A stretch of DNA of 64,000 nucleotides from Paenibacillus spiritus (GCF_008710135.1 NZ_VYKK01000007.1:1-64000), one strand, 5' to 3'; positions 18,414 to 26,816 are shown, numbered from the stretch's first letter. Numbers and translations are program-made. Notes: generated by a model from the letters alone, not told the origin.

Positions 18414-18458
18414 AAACAGCCAAGGACCGCTTCAAGCAGAAGCGGTCCTTGGCTGTTT
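18414..18458. terminator. Bidirectional terminator between the RCC1 gene and bioY
   Basis: A perfect 20-bp stem (18414-18433 pairing with 18439-18458) closes a 5-nt loop, with A-rich flank on one side and T residues (CATTTTG) on the other. It lies between convergent genes and probably serves both. Confidence 0.9.
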
Positions 18459-18518
18459 CATTTTGCCTCCATCCCGAGCAGGCGGACCTGTCCGGAAGAA
18501 GAGCGGGATACGGAGGCG

Positions 18519-19130
18519 TCAGGAACGGACCGACGACTTGTCCCCTTCCAGCCAGCCGCGTTCTCTGCGGCCTACGATGCGTTCAATGGGATAGACCTTG
18601 TAGACAGCCGACACTACGGATGCGCACAGAACGGCCTTCGTCAGATCGCCCGGCAGAAACGGCCAGAAGCCCGCGACCAGCGCCTTGGATACCGTATCCA
18701 GACCATCCACGGAATGCGCCAGCCAGACCACGCCGCTCGGATAGACCAGCAGCGCGCCGAAGACGAAGTTGATGGCCAGCAGCTTCAGGAACGAGCCTTT
18801 GCCCTGTCCCCAGCGCTCGGCACACCAACCGATGGCAAAGGCCGCTACCGGAAAAGCCCAGATAAAGCCTGCGGTCGGGCCAACCAGTACGGAAACGCCG
18901 CCTCTGCCCGCCATAACGGGGAAACCTGCTGCCGCAAGGCCCAGCACGATCAGCACGGCCAGCGAGCCGAAGCGTGCCCCAAGCACGGAACCGGCCAGCA
19001 TGACGGCGAGCGTCTGGAGCGTAATCGGTACGGTGGAGAACGGCAGATTAACCTTCATTGAGCTTAGAGCAACCATCACACCGGCGAACAATGCGCTGAA
19101 TATCAAGCCGCGCAGCGACCATTTACTCAT
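18519..19130 (-). CDS. bioY: Biotin ECF transporter substrate-binding subunit BioY
   Basis: A 203-residue S-component with six hydrophobic segments. The BioY signatures are visible: SSMKVNLPFSTVPITLQTLAVMLAG near the start, MAGRGGVSVLVGPTAGFIWAFP in the middle and FWPFLPGDLTKAVLCA near the end. It captures biotin with very high affinity and works with an ECF energising module. Here that module is encoded divergently (ecfA1 and the ecfA2-ecfT fusion), separated by 121 bp with both promoters visible. The C-terminal tail is slightly long and charged. Confidence 0.95.
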   Translation of the reverse strand: MSKWSLRGLIFSALFAGVMVALSSMKVNLPFSTVPITLQTLAVMLAGSVLGARFGSLAVLIVLGLAAAGFPVMAGRGGVSVLVGPTAGFIWAFPVAAFAIGWCAERWGQGKGSFLKLLAINFVFGALLVYPSGVVWLAHSVDGLDTVSKALVAGFWPFLPGDLTKAVLCASVVSAVYKVYPIERIVGRRERGWLEGDKSSVRS

Positions 19131-19163
19131 CTCTATCTACCCCCACAGTTTATTGTTTGGACC

Positions 19164-19192
19164 AATATACCATCCCCCTGCCGATACAGCAA
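19164..19192 (-). promoter_or_regulatory. bioY promoter with an overlapping inverted repeat
   Basis: On the minus strand TTGCTG (rc of 19187-19192) and TATATT (rc of 19164-19169) are separated by 17 nt, a good sigma-A promoter. An inverted repeat TATTG-N7-CAATA (19151-19167), containing the palindrome TTGGACCAA, overlaps the -10 and start region and could be an operator. It does not match the usual BirA half-site TTGTTAAC. Confidence 0.55.
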
Positions 19193-19203
19193 TGGTTCGG
19201 ATT

Positions 19204-19212
19204 TGCTATAAT
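19204..19212 (+). promoter_or_regulatory. Extended -10 promoter for ecfA1-ecfA2T
   Basis: TGC-TATAAT (-10 hexamer at 19207-19212), consensus extended -10, 40 bp before the ecfA1 ATG at 19252. No convincing -35 is visible. Confidence 0.6.
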
Positions 19213-19251
19213 CGTAAGCACACATAGAACGATAGAGACGGGAGAATCGGC

Positions 19252-20070
19252 ATGAGGATGATTGAAGCGAGACAATTGGCCTTGTCGCTGCGCGAGGGAG
19301 CGGAAGAGCGGAAGGTTCTTCGGGGCATTGATCTGGAAGTGGAGCAGGGGAGCTGGCTGGCCCTGACCGGCCCGAACGGCAGCGGCAAATCGAGCCTGAT
19401 CCGCACGTTCAACGGACTGCTCTCCCCCGCTTCGGGCTCGCTGGCCGTAGCCGGGCTTGATCTGTCCGTACCGGCCCACCGCACCGCTGTCCGGCGAAGC
19501 GTCCAGATCGTCTTTCAGAATCCCGAAGCCCAGACGGTCGGTTCTACGCCTGCCGAAGACGTGGCGTTCGGCCTGGAGAACCGAGGCATTCCCGGGGCCG
19601 AGCTTCACCGCCGGACGGAACTCGCGCTGGCCCGCACAGGGCTCGTCTCCAAAGCGGAGGCCCCGGTCGAATCGCTCTCGGGCGGCGAACGGCAGCGGCT
19701 GGCGGTGGCCTGCTGTCTGGCTCTGGAGCCTGAGCTGCTGATTCTCGACGAACCGACCGCCATGCTGGACCCTGCCGGGCGGCGGGAGCTGTTCATGCTG
19801 GTCCGGCGGCTCCGGGATGATGGGCTGACCGTGGTCTGGGTCACGCAGCGGCCGGAGGAACTGGCCGCCTCCGCACGGGTCGCCGTCCTTAAAGACGGCC
19901 TTCTCGTCTATGACGGCGCTCCGAGACCTCTCTTCTACGACAGCCCCTGGCCGGATACACTGGGCTGGGAGCCTCCGCTGGCCGTGGCCGCCGGAAGGGT
20001 CCTTCTCGCCCAGGGCTGGCCCCTTGCGGAGCTGCCATTAACCGAGGCCGACCTGGAGGCCGTCCTGTGA
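19252..20070 (+). CDS. ecfA1: ECF transporter ATPase (EcfA1/CbiO-like)
   Basis: A 272-residue ABC ATPase of the energy-coupling-factor group. Walker A GPNGSGKSS is near 43-51, the ECF-typical Q-loop region VFQNPEAQTVGSTPAEDVAFGLENRG, signature LSGGERQR and Walker B LLILDEPTAMLDP. The switch position reads VTQRPEE: a Gln stands where most ABC ATPases have His, which may lower activity of this site in an asymmetric heterodimer with the next gene product. It is divergent from bioY and overlaps the downstream fusion gene by 4 bp (GTGA). It most likely energises BioY, but could also serve other S-components. Confidence 0.9.
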   Translation: MRMIEARQLALSLREGAEERKVLRGIDLEVEQGSWLALTGPNGSGKSSLIRTFNGLLSPASGSLAVAGLDLSVPAHRTAVRRSVQIVFQNPEAQTVGSTPAEDVAFGLENRGIPGAELHRRTELALARTGLVSKAEAPVESLSGGERQRLAVACCLALEPELLILDEPTAMLDPAGRRELFMLVRRLRDDGLTVVWVTQRPEELAASARVAVLKDGLLVYDGAPRPLFYDSPWPDTLGWEPPLAVAAGRVLLAQGWPLAELPLTEADLEAVL

Positions 20071-22037
20071 GCGTCCGGGTGAAGGATGTTTCCCTCCGTT
20101 ACAACGGGCGGCCGGTGCTTGAGAATCTGAGCTTCGAGCTGCCGCCGGGAAGCTTCACGCTCCTGTGCGGCACGAACGGCAGCGGCAAATCGACGCTGCT
20201 ACGAATTCTGGCCGGGCTGGAACGGCCGGATTCGGGCTTAGTCGAGCGGACTGGGGACGATGCGGCCGCAGGCGCAGCCCGGACGCTCTCCGATCCGACG
20301 GGCCGCTACCCCGGGAGTGGTGCCGGCGTCGGTCCGGCTCTGGTCTTCCAGCAGCCGGAGAATCAGCTCTTCGCGGGCACCGTAGCCCGCGACGTTGCCT
20401 ATGGCCTCGGGCAGCGGGGCGTCCCCAAGCGGGACCAGGCCGCGCTGGCGGCGGCGGCGCTGCGCCGGACCGGGCTAAGCCCGGAAGAATACGCGGAGCG
20501 TTCGCCCTATCTGCTCAGCGGCGGCGAGAAACGGCGGGCCGCCATCGCGGGAGCGCTGGCGGTCAGTCCGCGCCTGCTGCTGCTGGACGAGCCTACCGCC
20601 GGGCTCGACCCCGCCGGATATGCCGGCCTGCTCCGGACTGTCGCCGAGCTGAAGGCGGAGGGCGTCGGCCTGGTAGTCAGCACCCATGACCTCGACCGGT
20701 TCCTCCCGCTGGCCGACCAGGCGGTGGTCTTGGCCGGGGGCAGACTTCTCTATGCCGGTCCCGCTGCCGCGTTGGCCGAAGACGAGCGCGGCATTCTGGA
20801 GCAGGCCGGCCTGACGCCGCCGGCCTACCTCGCGCTCGGACGCCGGCTTGTCCGCCAGGGGCGGCTTACGGCGGTGCCGCGCAGCGAGGCCGAGCTGCTC
20901 GAGGCGCTCGCCGGATTGCGCCCCGCGCCTCCGGGCAGCGGCGGCCCGACGCTGCCGGGCAGCGGAACTCCCGGCGGCGCATCTGCCGGGAACGCCGCTG
21001 CCGGCGGGCAGACGCGTACTCCCGGGCAGAACGCCGCTCGCTCCGGCGCAGACCCCATCAAGCCGCCGGCCGTCTTCGGGAGCCGCTTCGCCGAGCCCAA
21101 GCTCCTTGCAGACGCCGGGCCGGCGGGGATTTCGGCGGGCGGCCCGGCAAGCCGCGCATCTAACGGACCGGCCTACTCCGTCGGCAGTTCTGCAAGCGCA
21201 TCAGATCCCGCAGCAGGCCGCCCTGCGGTTCCGGCGGAGAACGCTTCGCCCGCCGGTCTCCCGGCCCTCGCCCGGCGCGCAGGGCGCCCCGTTCTTGGAC
21301 TGGACCCGCGGGCCAAATGGGCGGCGCTGCTCCTGTGGTCGCTTGCCCTTCTGGGCGCACGGTCCTGGCCGCCGCTGCTGTTCATGGCCGTAGTCATCCT
21401 GGCGTCCGGCGCCGCCGCAGGCATCTCTCGGCGAACCCTACGCCGGTATCTTCGGCCTGCCGTTCCGATGCTGCTGCTCTTCTGGCTGATCTCCGCCGTT
21501 TCCTGGAACGGGCCGGGCCCCGCAATCGGCCCGCTCGGCTTCTCCCCGGAGGGCGCCGTATCCGGGGGGCTCTCCGCCTTGCGGCTCGGGCTGCTCCTTG
21601 CGCTCGGTCTCCTGTTCACCGAGACGACGACCGGCGCGCCGCTACGGGAAGCGATGGAATGGGCCATTGCGCCGCTTCGGCGGATCGGAATTCCTGTGCG
21701 CAACTGGTCGCTCGTCGTACAGATCACGCTCCAGTTCGCTCCCTGGATGCTCGCCAAGCTGGAGGATCTTCAGCTCGCTCTCGCCTCCAGAGGAAGACCG
21801 CGCTCCGGTCCCCGCCGCTGGTCGCCCCGGCAGACGGCGATGCTCGTTACCCCGCTGCTGATTCAGATTCTGACGCTGGGCGATGAGCTGTCCACGGCCA
21901 TCGAATCCCGGGGATACGACGCATCGCGTCCCCGAACCCCCCGGCTGCGGCTCGTCTGGTCCCCGCGGGATACCCGGGCCCTGCTTGGGTCTGCGGCGGT
22001 TGCCCTCATCTGTCTGGCACTCAGTCGGCTGGCCTAG
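20067..22037 (+). CDS. Fused ECF ATPase-transmembrane protein (EcfA2-EcfT)
   Basis: A 656-residue single reading frame from GTG. Residues 1-250 are a second ECF ATPase: Walker A GTNGSGKST (35-43), Q-loop FQQPENQLFAGTVARDVAYG, signature LSGGEKRR (149-156), LLLDEPTAGLDP and switch STHDLD. Residues 285-405 are a Gly/Ala/Pro/Ser-rich linker without predicted structure. Residues 408-656 are an EcfT protein with about five membrane segments and two ATPase-coupling motifs, ALASRG (571-576) and AIESRG (611-616), which replace the usual A-R-G by S-R-G. EcfA and EcfT are normally separate polypeptides. The frame is continuous and keeps strong GC3 bias through the linker, so this looks like a real fusion and not a sequencing error. 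A terminator follows at 22113-22150. Confidence 0.9.
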   Translation: MSVRVKDVSLRYNGRPVLENLSFELPPGSFTLLCGTNGSGKSTLLRILAGLERPDSGLVERTGDDAAAGAARTLSDPTGRYPGSGAGVGPALVFQQPENQLFAGTVARDVAYGLGQRGVPKRDQAALAAAALRRTGLSPEEYAERSPYLLSGGEKRRAAIAGALAVSPRLLLLDEPTAGLDPAGYAGLLRTVAELKAEGVGLVVSTHDLDRFLPLADQAVVLAGGRLLYAGPAAALAEDERGILEQAGLTPPAYLALGRRLVRQGRLTAVPRSEAELLEALAGLRPAPPGSGGPTLPGSGTPGGASAGNAAAGGQTRTPGQNAARSGADPIKPPAVFGSRFAEPKLLADAGPAGISAGGPASRASNGPAYSVGSSASASDPAAGRPAVPAENASPAGLPALARRAGRPVLGLDPRAKWAALLLWSLALLGARSWPPLLFMAVVILASGAAAGISRRTLRRYLRPAVPMLLLFWLISAVSWNGPGPAIGPLGFSPEGAVSGGLSALRLGLLLALGLLFTETTTGAPLREAMEWAIAPLRRIGIPVRNWSLVVQITLQFAPWMLAKLEDLQLALASRGRPRSGPRRWSPRQTAMLVTPLLIQILTLGDELSTAIESRGYDASRPRTPRLRLVWSPRDTRALLGSAAVALICLALSRLA

Positions 22038-22112
22038 CCCTGCGCCTCGCCGCCCGGCAGGTTGGCAGCTATGGGGCCGGAGAGTTCCTCTTCCGTTCCT
22101 TCGGACAACACA

Positions 22113-22150
22113 AAGCACGGACCCTCGCCACTCGCGCCGGGTCCGTGCTT
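22113..22150 (+). terminator. Probable terminator after the ECF fusion gene
   Basis: A perfect 12-bp stem (22113-22124 with 22139-22150) closes a 14-nt loop; only a weak T-run (GTATTC) follows. The convergent FlxA-like gene ends about 100 bp further on, so it may act in both directions. Confidence 0.65.
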
Positions 22151-22247
22151 GTATTCATGCTCTGCTTCATCCTTCGCTCTGCGTCTGTGTCCGGACGATT
22201 CCGCATTCCGCCCGCAGGTTCTCCCGCCGTCGTCGCAATCGGTCAGG

Positions 22248-22631
22248 TCAGATCAGCGCGTCAAAATGGCCCTGACGGTCCACCGTCGCGGTCGCCGGAT
22301 CGGCCGTGCCGATTCCTCTCAGAAATCCGAGCCGTTCCGTCCGGGACGGTGTCAGCGTAACCGGCGTCAGCGGCGAAGCCGGTACGAAATCGGCCGTCGC
22401 CACGCTTCCGGTCCGCTGAACCAGCTGAGCCTCCAGCAGACGAATCTGCCGCTGCAACTGCTCGCGCCGATAAGGAGCTTCATTGGCTCCTCCCTGCGCG
22501 GCGTTCAGCTTATCCAGTTCCGCGAGCAGCCGGTCGCGCTGCTTCTGCAGGGAGCTGACATCGCTCTCCGTACCGCCGTAAGCCGTAGCCGCCTGAACCC
22601 GGCTGATTCCCGAAATCGTAGGTGCCGCCAT
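22248..22631 (-). CDS. FlxA-like coiled-coil protein, copy 1
   Basis: A 127-residue protein without signal peptide. A short N-terminal head contains ISGISRVQ. A central coiled coil (about 23-72, SSLQKQRDRLLAELDKL...) is followed by a Pro/Thr-rich stretch and a conserved tail ATVDRQGHFDALI. The coiled-coil part resembles FlxA-like proteins. It is paralogous to 22898-23311, 266 bp upstream on the same strand: both start with ISGIS/SGISAS-type text, continue with a Lys/Gln/Glu-rich helix and end with ATVD-x2-GH-x-D-x2-I. The ATG is preceded by AGGGAGGG. Function unknown. Confidence 0.75.
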   Translation of the reverse strand: MAAPTISGISRVQAATAYGGTESDVSSLQKQRDRLLAELDKLNAAQGGANEAPYRREQLQRQIRLLEAQLVQRTGSVATADFVPASPLTPVTLTPSRTERLGFLRGIGTADPATATVDRQGHFDALI

Positions 22632-22897
22632 GAGAGTCCCTCCCTTTGTCTTGATCCGTGGTATGAATTAGATTTATTACCCCGTTCGCAAAAGGTTGAC
22701 ACCCCGCCTTGACGGCCCGGCTCCCAAATCGTTACAAAGTCCCGGCCGGCGGCCGGCTATGGGCCGGAAGCAGCTCCTTCCGCCGGCTTAGGAGAACTTC
22801 CGCCCGGGCATGACAAGAAGCCCGCAGCGGCGGTCAAGCCGTGCAGGCTGCTTCATTCCTGGCCCCGGACTCGGGCGTTCCGGCGCGGCTGCGCCGC

Positions 22898-23311
22898 TCA
22901 GATCCTCACATCCAAGTGCCCCTCGCTGTCCACGGTAGCGGAACGGAGATCGGCAGTGGCCTTCCCCATTCCGCTGGGCGCTCCGCCAGCCGCCTTCGGC
23001 TGCTGCCCTGCCGCGCCTGCGGGTCCGGCTGCGGCGCCTGCGGTCCCGGACGCAGCGTCTCCGGCAGAAGCCCCGCTCTGCTGCTTCTGCGCGATCTGCT
23101 GCTCGATCTGCTTGATCTGCTGCTCCAGTTCCTTCTTGTTCGCTTCCTTGGTCTTCTGGTCGTCCTTGCTCGATTCGACCTTCTCCAGTTCTCCCTCCAG
23201 CCGGGTCTTCTGCTTCTCCAGGGCGCGAATCTCGCTTGCCGCGCTGCCTTGAGAACCGGCGGACGCAAATGAGGCCGACGCCGAAATGCCGCTTGCCGAT
23301 GCAATATTCAT
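22898..23311 (-). CDS. FlxA-like coiled-coil protein, copy 2
   Basis: A 137-residue paralogue of the previous entry. A Ser/Ala-rich head (SASGISASASFASAGS) precedes a long charged coiled coil (about 25-80, EIRALEKQKTRLEGELEKVE...), then a Gly/Ala/Pro-rich linker and the shared tail SATVDSEGHLDVRI. The start is supported by a GGAGGAGGAGG tract 5 nt before the ATG. No membrane segment or enzyme motif is visible. The 266-bp gap to copy 1 (22632-22897) has no further gene. The conserved last 13 residues suggest a binding or secretion tag, which is inference. Confidence 0.75.
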   Translation of the reverse strand: MNIASASGISASASFASAGSQGSAASEIRALEKQKTRLEGELEKVESSKDDQKTKEANKKELEQQIKQIEQQIAQKQQSGASAGDAASGTAGAAAGPAGAAGQQPKAAGGAPSGMGKATADLRSATVDSEGHLDVRI

Positions 23312-23443
23312 GGTTCTCCTCCTCCTCCAATGCCTCCAAGCATAACCCAGCCGGAGAAAGAGAACGTTAAAATCCGCTGAACGCCGGCTGAAAGTTGGTC
23401 CTCTGGCATTGGGAACAACCGCCCGAAGGGGCTGGCCGGAGTC

Positions 23444-24670
23444 TCAGGAGCGCAGGCCTCTGGCCGTCAGCCGATAGGCCGCAAGCGCCAGCAGAGACAC
23501 GCCGGTGATAACCGCTGCCATCGGCAGGGCAGTGCCTCCGCCTCCAAGACCGACCAGCGGAGCTACGCCGCTTCCCATCAGCAGGGGCAGCAGGCCGAGC
23601 AGCGCCGAGGCGCTGCCTGCGGTCTCGCCTTGATCCTGCATCGCCAGCGAGAAGGTCGCCGTCCCGACCGGACCGACGCTGCCCACCACCGCGAACAGAC
23701 CGGCCAGCACCAGCGGCAGCGGCCCGTCCAGCAGCACTGCTCCCAGGAGAAGCAGCGCGCCGCCCAGACTGAGCGCAAGGCTGAATTCCAGAATCCGCCG
23801 CTCGCCCAGACGCGGCGCCAGCCGCCCGCCGACCTGGCCGAACAGGATGATCCCCAGTCCGTTCATGGCAAAGATCAGACTGTAGGTCTGGGCGCTGACC
23901 CCGTACAGCTCCTGAAGCACAAAGGAGGAGCCCGAGATATAGGCGAACATTGCCGCCGTCACGAAGCTCTGGGTCAGCACAAATCCCATGAACATCCGGT
24001 TGCGCAGCAGCGTACCGAACGTGCGGACCGTCCCGGCGAGCCCGCCGGAATGCCGCCGCTCCGGCGGGAGCGTCTCGGGCAGACGGAAGACGATCATCAG
24101 GCAGAACAGCAGCCCGGCGGCGAACAGGGTCAGGAAGACACCTTTCCAGTCCGTCACCCGCAGCAGCTGCCCGCCGATGACCGGCGCGGCAATCGGCCCG
24201 ACGCCGTTGACGATCATCAGCAGCGTGAAGAATTTGGTCAGCTCGCTTCCGCTGTACAGATCGCGGACAGCCGCCCTTGAGATCACGACGCCGACCGATC
24301 CGGCAAGGCCCTGTACGAGCCGCAGCGCGGCGAGGGCGCCGATCGAGGGGCTGAAGACGCAGAGCAGCGAAGCCAGCGTATAGAGCATCATCCCGACCAG
24401 CAGCGGCCGCCGGCGGCCGTAGACATCGCTCAAGGGCCCGGACACCAGCTGCCCGGCAGCCAGTCCCACCAGGAAGCAGCTCAGACTGAGCTGGGCGGAG
24501 GACGCCGAAGCATGAAAGCCCGCGGCCAGATCCGGCAGCGCGGGCAGGTACATGTCGATCGACAAGGGGCCGATCGTGCTCAGCGCGCCGAGAACAACGG
24601 CGAGCTGCAGCCGCCGGCGCTTGCTCAGCGCCGCCCCCTGATTCTCCAGAGACTCGTTGGCAGTAGACAT
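23444..24670 (-). CDS. Bcr/CflA-family multidrug efflux MFS transporter
   Basis: A 408-residue, 12-segment major facilitator. The first helix region has LGALSTIGPLSIDMYLPALPDLA, characteristic of the Bcr/CflA drug:H+ antiporter group. The motif-A loop GPLSDVYGRRRPLLVGM lies between segments 2 and 3, and RLVQGLAGSVGVVISRAAVRD is motif B/C-like. It probably exports a toxic small molecule (bicyclomycin, sulfonamide or natural product in relatives). No regulator is adjacent. The gene is monocistronic, with a repeat-rich 540-bp gap upstream. Confidence 0.9.
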   Translation of the reverse strand: MSTANESLENQGAALSKRRRLQLAVVLGALSTIGPLSIDMYLPALPDLAAGFHASASSAQLSLSCFLVGLAAGQLVSGPLSDVYGRRRPLLVGMMLYTLASLLCVFSPSIGALAALRLVQGLAGSVGVVISRAAVRDLYSGSELTKFFTLLMIVNGVGPIAAPVIGGQLLRVTDWKGVFLTLFAAGLLFCLMIVFRLPETLPPERRHSGGLAGTVRTFGTLLRNRMFMGFVLTQSFVTAAMFAYISGSSFVLQELYGVSAQTYSLIFAMNGLGIILFGQVGGRLAPRLGERRILEFSLALSLGGALLLLGAVLLDGPLPLVLAGLFAVVGSVGPVGTATFSLAMQDQGETAGSASALLGLLPLLMGSGVAPLVGLGGGGTALPMAAVITGVSLLALAAYRLTARGLRS

Positions 24671-24832
24671 AGAGGCAGATTCAGTTCCTTTCCATTACGA
24701 CAAAAGGCCGTTTCGTTGTCCTTCTATCCTACTCCCATTCGGGAGGGGGACTCAACGCTGAATTATTCTTCGGGGATTGAAGGAGTCCTTCGTTGGGCTA
24801 GGCCTTCTGAATCCTGAATCCTCCGAACCAAA

Positions 24833-25010
24833 CGGACCTCAGAGACTCTATTTTGTCCGCAAGCGTTTGTTATGACCAGAATGCGGACACCAGAGACCTT
24901 ATTCTGCAATAAAGCCTTGAAATCAAGCCAAGAATAAAGAAATAAGGTCATCCGGGTCCGTTAGTGCCGAATATTTGCTTTTTTGGAGCCGATAAGGTCA
25001 TCTGGGTCCG
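24833..25010. repeat. Cluster of four 20-nt dispersed repeats in inverted orientation
   Basis: Two forward copies (CGGACCTCAGAGACTCTATT at 24833 and CGGACACCAGAGACCTTATT at 24884) face two reverse copies (AATAAGGTCATCCGGGTCCG at 24941-24960 and GATAAGGTCATCTGGGTCCG at 24991-25010). In one orientation all fit CGGAC-N9/10-C-N2-TATT. Related copies occur at 58451-58629. The whole gap 24671-25210 is AT-richer than its surroundings and holds no gene I can support. Confidence 0.75.
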
Positions 25011-25080
25011 CCGCCTTCGATAAGATGCTGCTTTCATCGCACACATGAACCGGATCAGCAGCTTGGCGAGGCAACACCTG

Positions 25081-25187
25081 TACTAGCCGTCCAATGCCCG
25101 TACTAGCCGTCCAATCACGAACAAATGCGTACACGTTACTTACCGCACTCCCCTACACCATTCCAGAAGAGCACGATTCCAGAAGAG
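25081..25187. repeat. Short direct repeats downstream of mhqD
   Basis: TACTAGCCGTCCAAT occurs at 25081-25095 and again at 25101-25115. ATTCCAGAAGAG occurs at 25160-25171 and 25176-25187. These two small duplications lie in the same gene-free gap as the dispersed repeats. They look like slippage or scars and have no obvious function. Confidence 0.7.
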
Positions 25188-25210
25188 GCGCCAGAATAGC
25201 GTTATCCTTC

Positions 25211-25825
25211 TTACCGCTTGTAGCTCAACCGCCCCAGCCACTCCCGCGCCGCCTCGGCCTCTGCGGCGTTCAGCCGGTGGCCCTGGCTGCTCCAGTGGAC
25301 CGCCACCTGAGCGCCGGCTGCTTCCAGCAGACCCTGAAGCTCGGCTGTCTCCCCGCCAGGGACAATCGGGTCGTTCGTTCCCGCACCGATGAACACCGGC
25401 GTTCCGGGCTGGGGTGCCCATTCGCGGCCGCGCAGCGGCACCATCGGGTGCAGCAGCACGGCCCCGGCGAAGACGCCGCTGTAATGCTGAAGCAGGCTGG
25501 CGGCGATGTTCGCGCCGTTGGAGTATCCTACCGCCACGACCCGGGAGCGGTCGAAGCCGTACTCCCGCGCCGCCTCATCCAGAAACGCCCTCAACTCATG
25601 GGTGCGCGCGGTCAGGTCCTCCTCGTCGAAGACGCCTTCGGCGAGCCGCCGGAAGAACCGGGGCATCCCGTTCTCCAGCACATTCCCCCGGATGCCCAGG
25701 AGCGCCGAGCCCGGCGAGAGCCGTTCGCCGAGAGGGAGCAGATCAAGCTCATTGCCGCCGGTTCCGTGCAGCAGCGCAAGGACGGGACGGGCGGAATCGC
25801 CGCCCGGCTTGTAAATATGAATCAT
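25211..25825 (-). CDS. mhqD: Alpha/beta-hydrolase, carboxylesterase/phospholipase type (MhqD-like)
   Basis: A 204-residue esterase of the YitV/MhqD type. It opens with LALLHGTGGNELDLLPLGERL; the nucleophile elbow is GYSNGAN with the catalytic Ser, the Asp lies in GTNDPIVP and the His in SSQGHRLN. In B. subtilis mhqD is part of a regulon for quinone and catechol resistance. Here it overlaps the ring-cleaving dioxygenase gene by 4 bp (ATGA), and a MarR gene lies upstream, so the trio matches that regulon. Substrate and exact reaction are not established for the family. Confidence 0.85.
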   Translation of the reverse strand: MIHIYKPGGDSARPVLALLHGTGGNELDLLPLGERLSPGSALLGIRGNVLENGMPRFFRRLAEGVFDEEDLTARTHELRAFLDEAAREYGFDRSRVVAVGYSNGANIAASLLQHYSGVFAGAVLLHPMVPLRGREWAPQPGTPVFIGAGTNDPIVPGGETAELQGLLEAAGAQVAVHWSSQGHRLNAAEAEAAREWLGRLSYKR

Positions 25826-26784
25826 CTCTGTCCCGCCTCCACTTCCCGGACGACAAAAGGCTCAAGTCCGGCCTCTATCGCGGCGCGGTGCGGCTCGTAC
25901 CAGGACGGCAGCATCAGCTTCTCGCCCAGCCGGTCTGCTTCCTCATCACGGGCGAAGCCCGGCGGGTCGGTCGCAATCTCGAACAGAATGCCGCCGTCTT
26001 CGCGGAAGTAGATGGCATTGAAGTACTGCCGGTCCTGAACCGGCGTCGGCTGGAAGCCCCGTTCCAGCACCCAGTCGCTCCAGGCGAGCTGCTCGGCGTC
26101 GTCCTTGGCGCGCCAGGCGATATGGTGCACAGTGCCCGAACCGCCATGGCCGAGAGGCGGCGCTGCCTGCTTGACGTCGATGACGTTCCCCAGATCGCCG
26201 CTGCCCCGGAAGCGGACATAGCCGTCTCCTTCGGCGATCCGCTCCAGTCCCAGCGTGTGCTCAAGCGCAGCGGCTGTGGCGGCCGGCGCCGCGCTGTACA
26301 GCACCGCCCCGCCGAAGCCCTTCACGGCGTGTTCCGGCGGAACGCCGCCGAACGACCAGCCGCTGGACGGGCCCTCTGCCCGTTCCACCAGTTCAATGCG
26401 CAGGCCGTCGAAGTCGGAGAAGGCCAGGTATTTTTCCCCGATCCGCTCGACATGCTCCGCCGCGATGCTGTAACCTTCCAGCCGGTTCTCCCAGAAGTCC
26501 ATGGAACCCGGCGGAATCACGTAGGTCGTGATCCCGACCTGGCCGGCGCCGATCCGCCCCTTGCGCCCTTCCTTGAAAGGGAAGAACGTAATGACGGTGC
26601 CTGGCGCCCCGGATTCATTGCCGAAGTACAGGTGATACACCTCGGGGGCGTCAAAATTGATCGTCCGTTTAACCAGCCGCAGGCCGAGAATGCCGGCGTA
26701 GAAATCCACGTTGCGCTGCGCGTCTGAGACAAAAGCGGTAATATGGTGAATGCCTGCCGTGTGAAGAGTTTTCATCGTTAACAC
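25822..26784 (-). CDS. mhqO: Ring-cleaving dioxygenase of the VOC superfamily (MhqO/MhqA-like)
   Basis: A 320-residue protein with two tandem glyoxalase/VOC halves. Metal-ligand candidates are the His in AGIHHITAFV near the start, the second-half His in GTVHHIAWRAKD and the Glu in GGILFEIATDPPGF. The family-typical segments FFPFKEGRKGR and NAIYFREDGGILFE are present. Such enzymes are proposed to open hydroquinone or catechol rings with Fe(II). Translation is coupled to mhqD. An inverted repeat matching that upstream of the MarR gene lies 17 bp before the start and is a likely MhqR operator. Confidence 0.9.
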   Translation of the reverse strand: MLTMKTLHTAGIHHITAFVSDAQRNVDFYAGILGLRLVKRTINFDAPEVYHLYFGNESGAPGTVITFFPFKEGRKGRIGAGQVGITTYVIPPGSMDFWENRLEGYSIAAEHVERIGEKYLAFSDFDGLRIELVERAEGPSSGWSFGGVPPEHAVKGFGGAVLYSAAPAATAAALEHTLGLERIAEGDGYVRFRGSGDLGNVIDVKQAAPPLGHGGSGTVHHIAWRAKDDAEQLAWSDWVLERGFQPTPVQDRQYFNAIYFREDGGILFEIATDPPGFARDEEADRLGEKLMLPSWYEPHRAAIEAGLEPFVVREVEAGQR

Positions 26785-26800
26785 TCCTTTTAATTTAATA

Positions 26801-26816
26801 ATCTTTACTTCAAGAT
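26801..26816. promoter_or_regulatory. Candidate MhqR operator upstream of mhqO
   Basis: ATCTTTACTTCAAGAT, 5-bp perfect arms (ATCTT/AAGAT), identical at 14 of 16 positions to the site upstream of the marR gene. It resembles the ATCT-N8-AGAT operators described for B. subtilis MhqR. Confidence 0.75.

Larger units (their letters stand above)
24671..25210. other. Gene-free 540-bp gap with repeats
   Basis: Between the Bcr/CflA transporter gene and mhqD. It contains the four dispersed repeats and two short direct duplications described separately. I see no protein frame with a ribosome site. Confidence 0.7.

Noticed and set aside
19131-19251. BirA operator upstream of bioY
   Set aside because: No TTGTTAAC-like half-sites; only an unrelated TATTG-N7-CAATA repeat is present.
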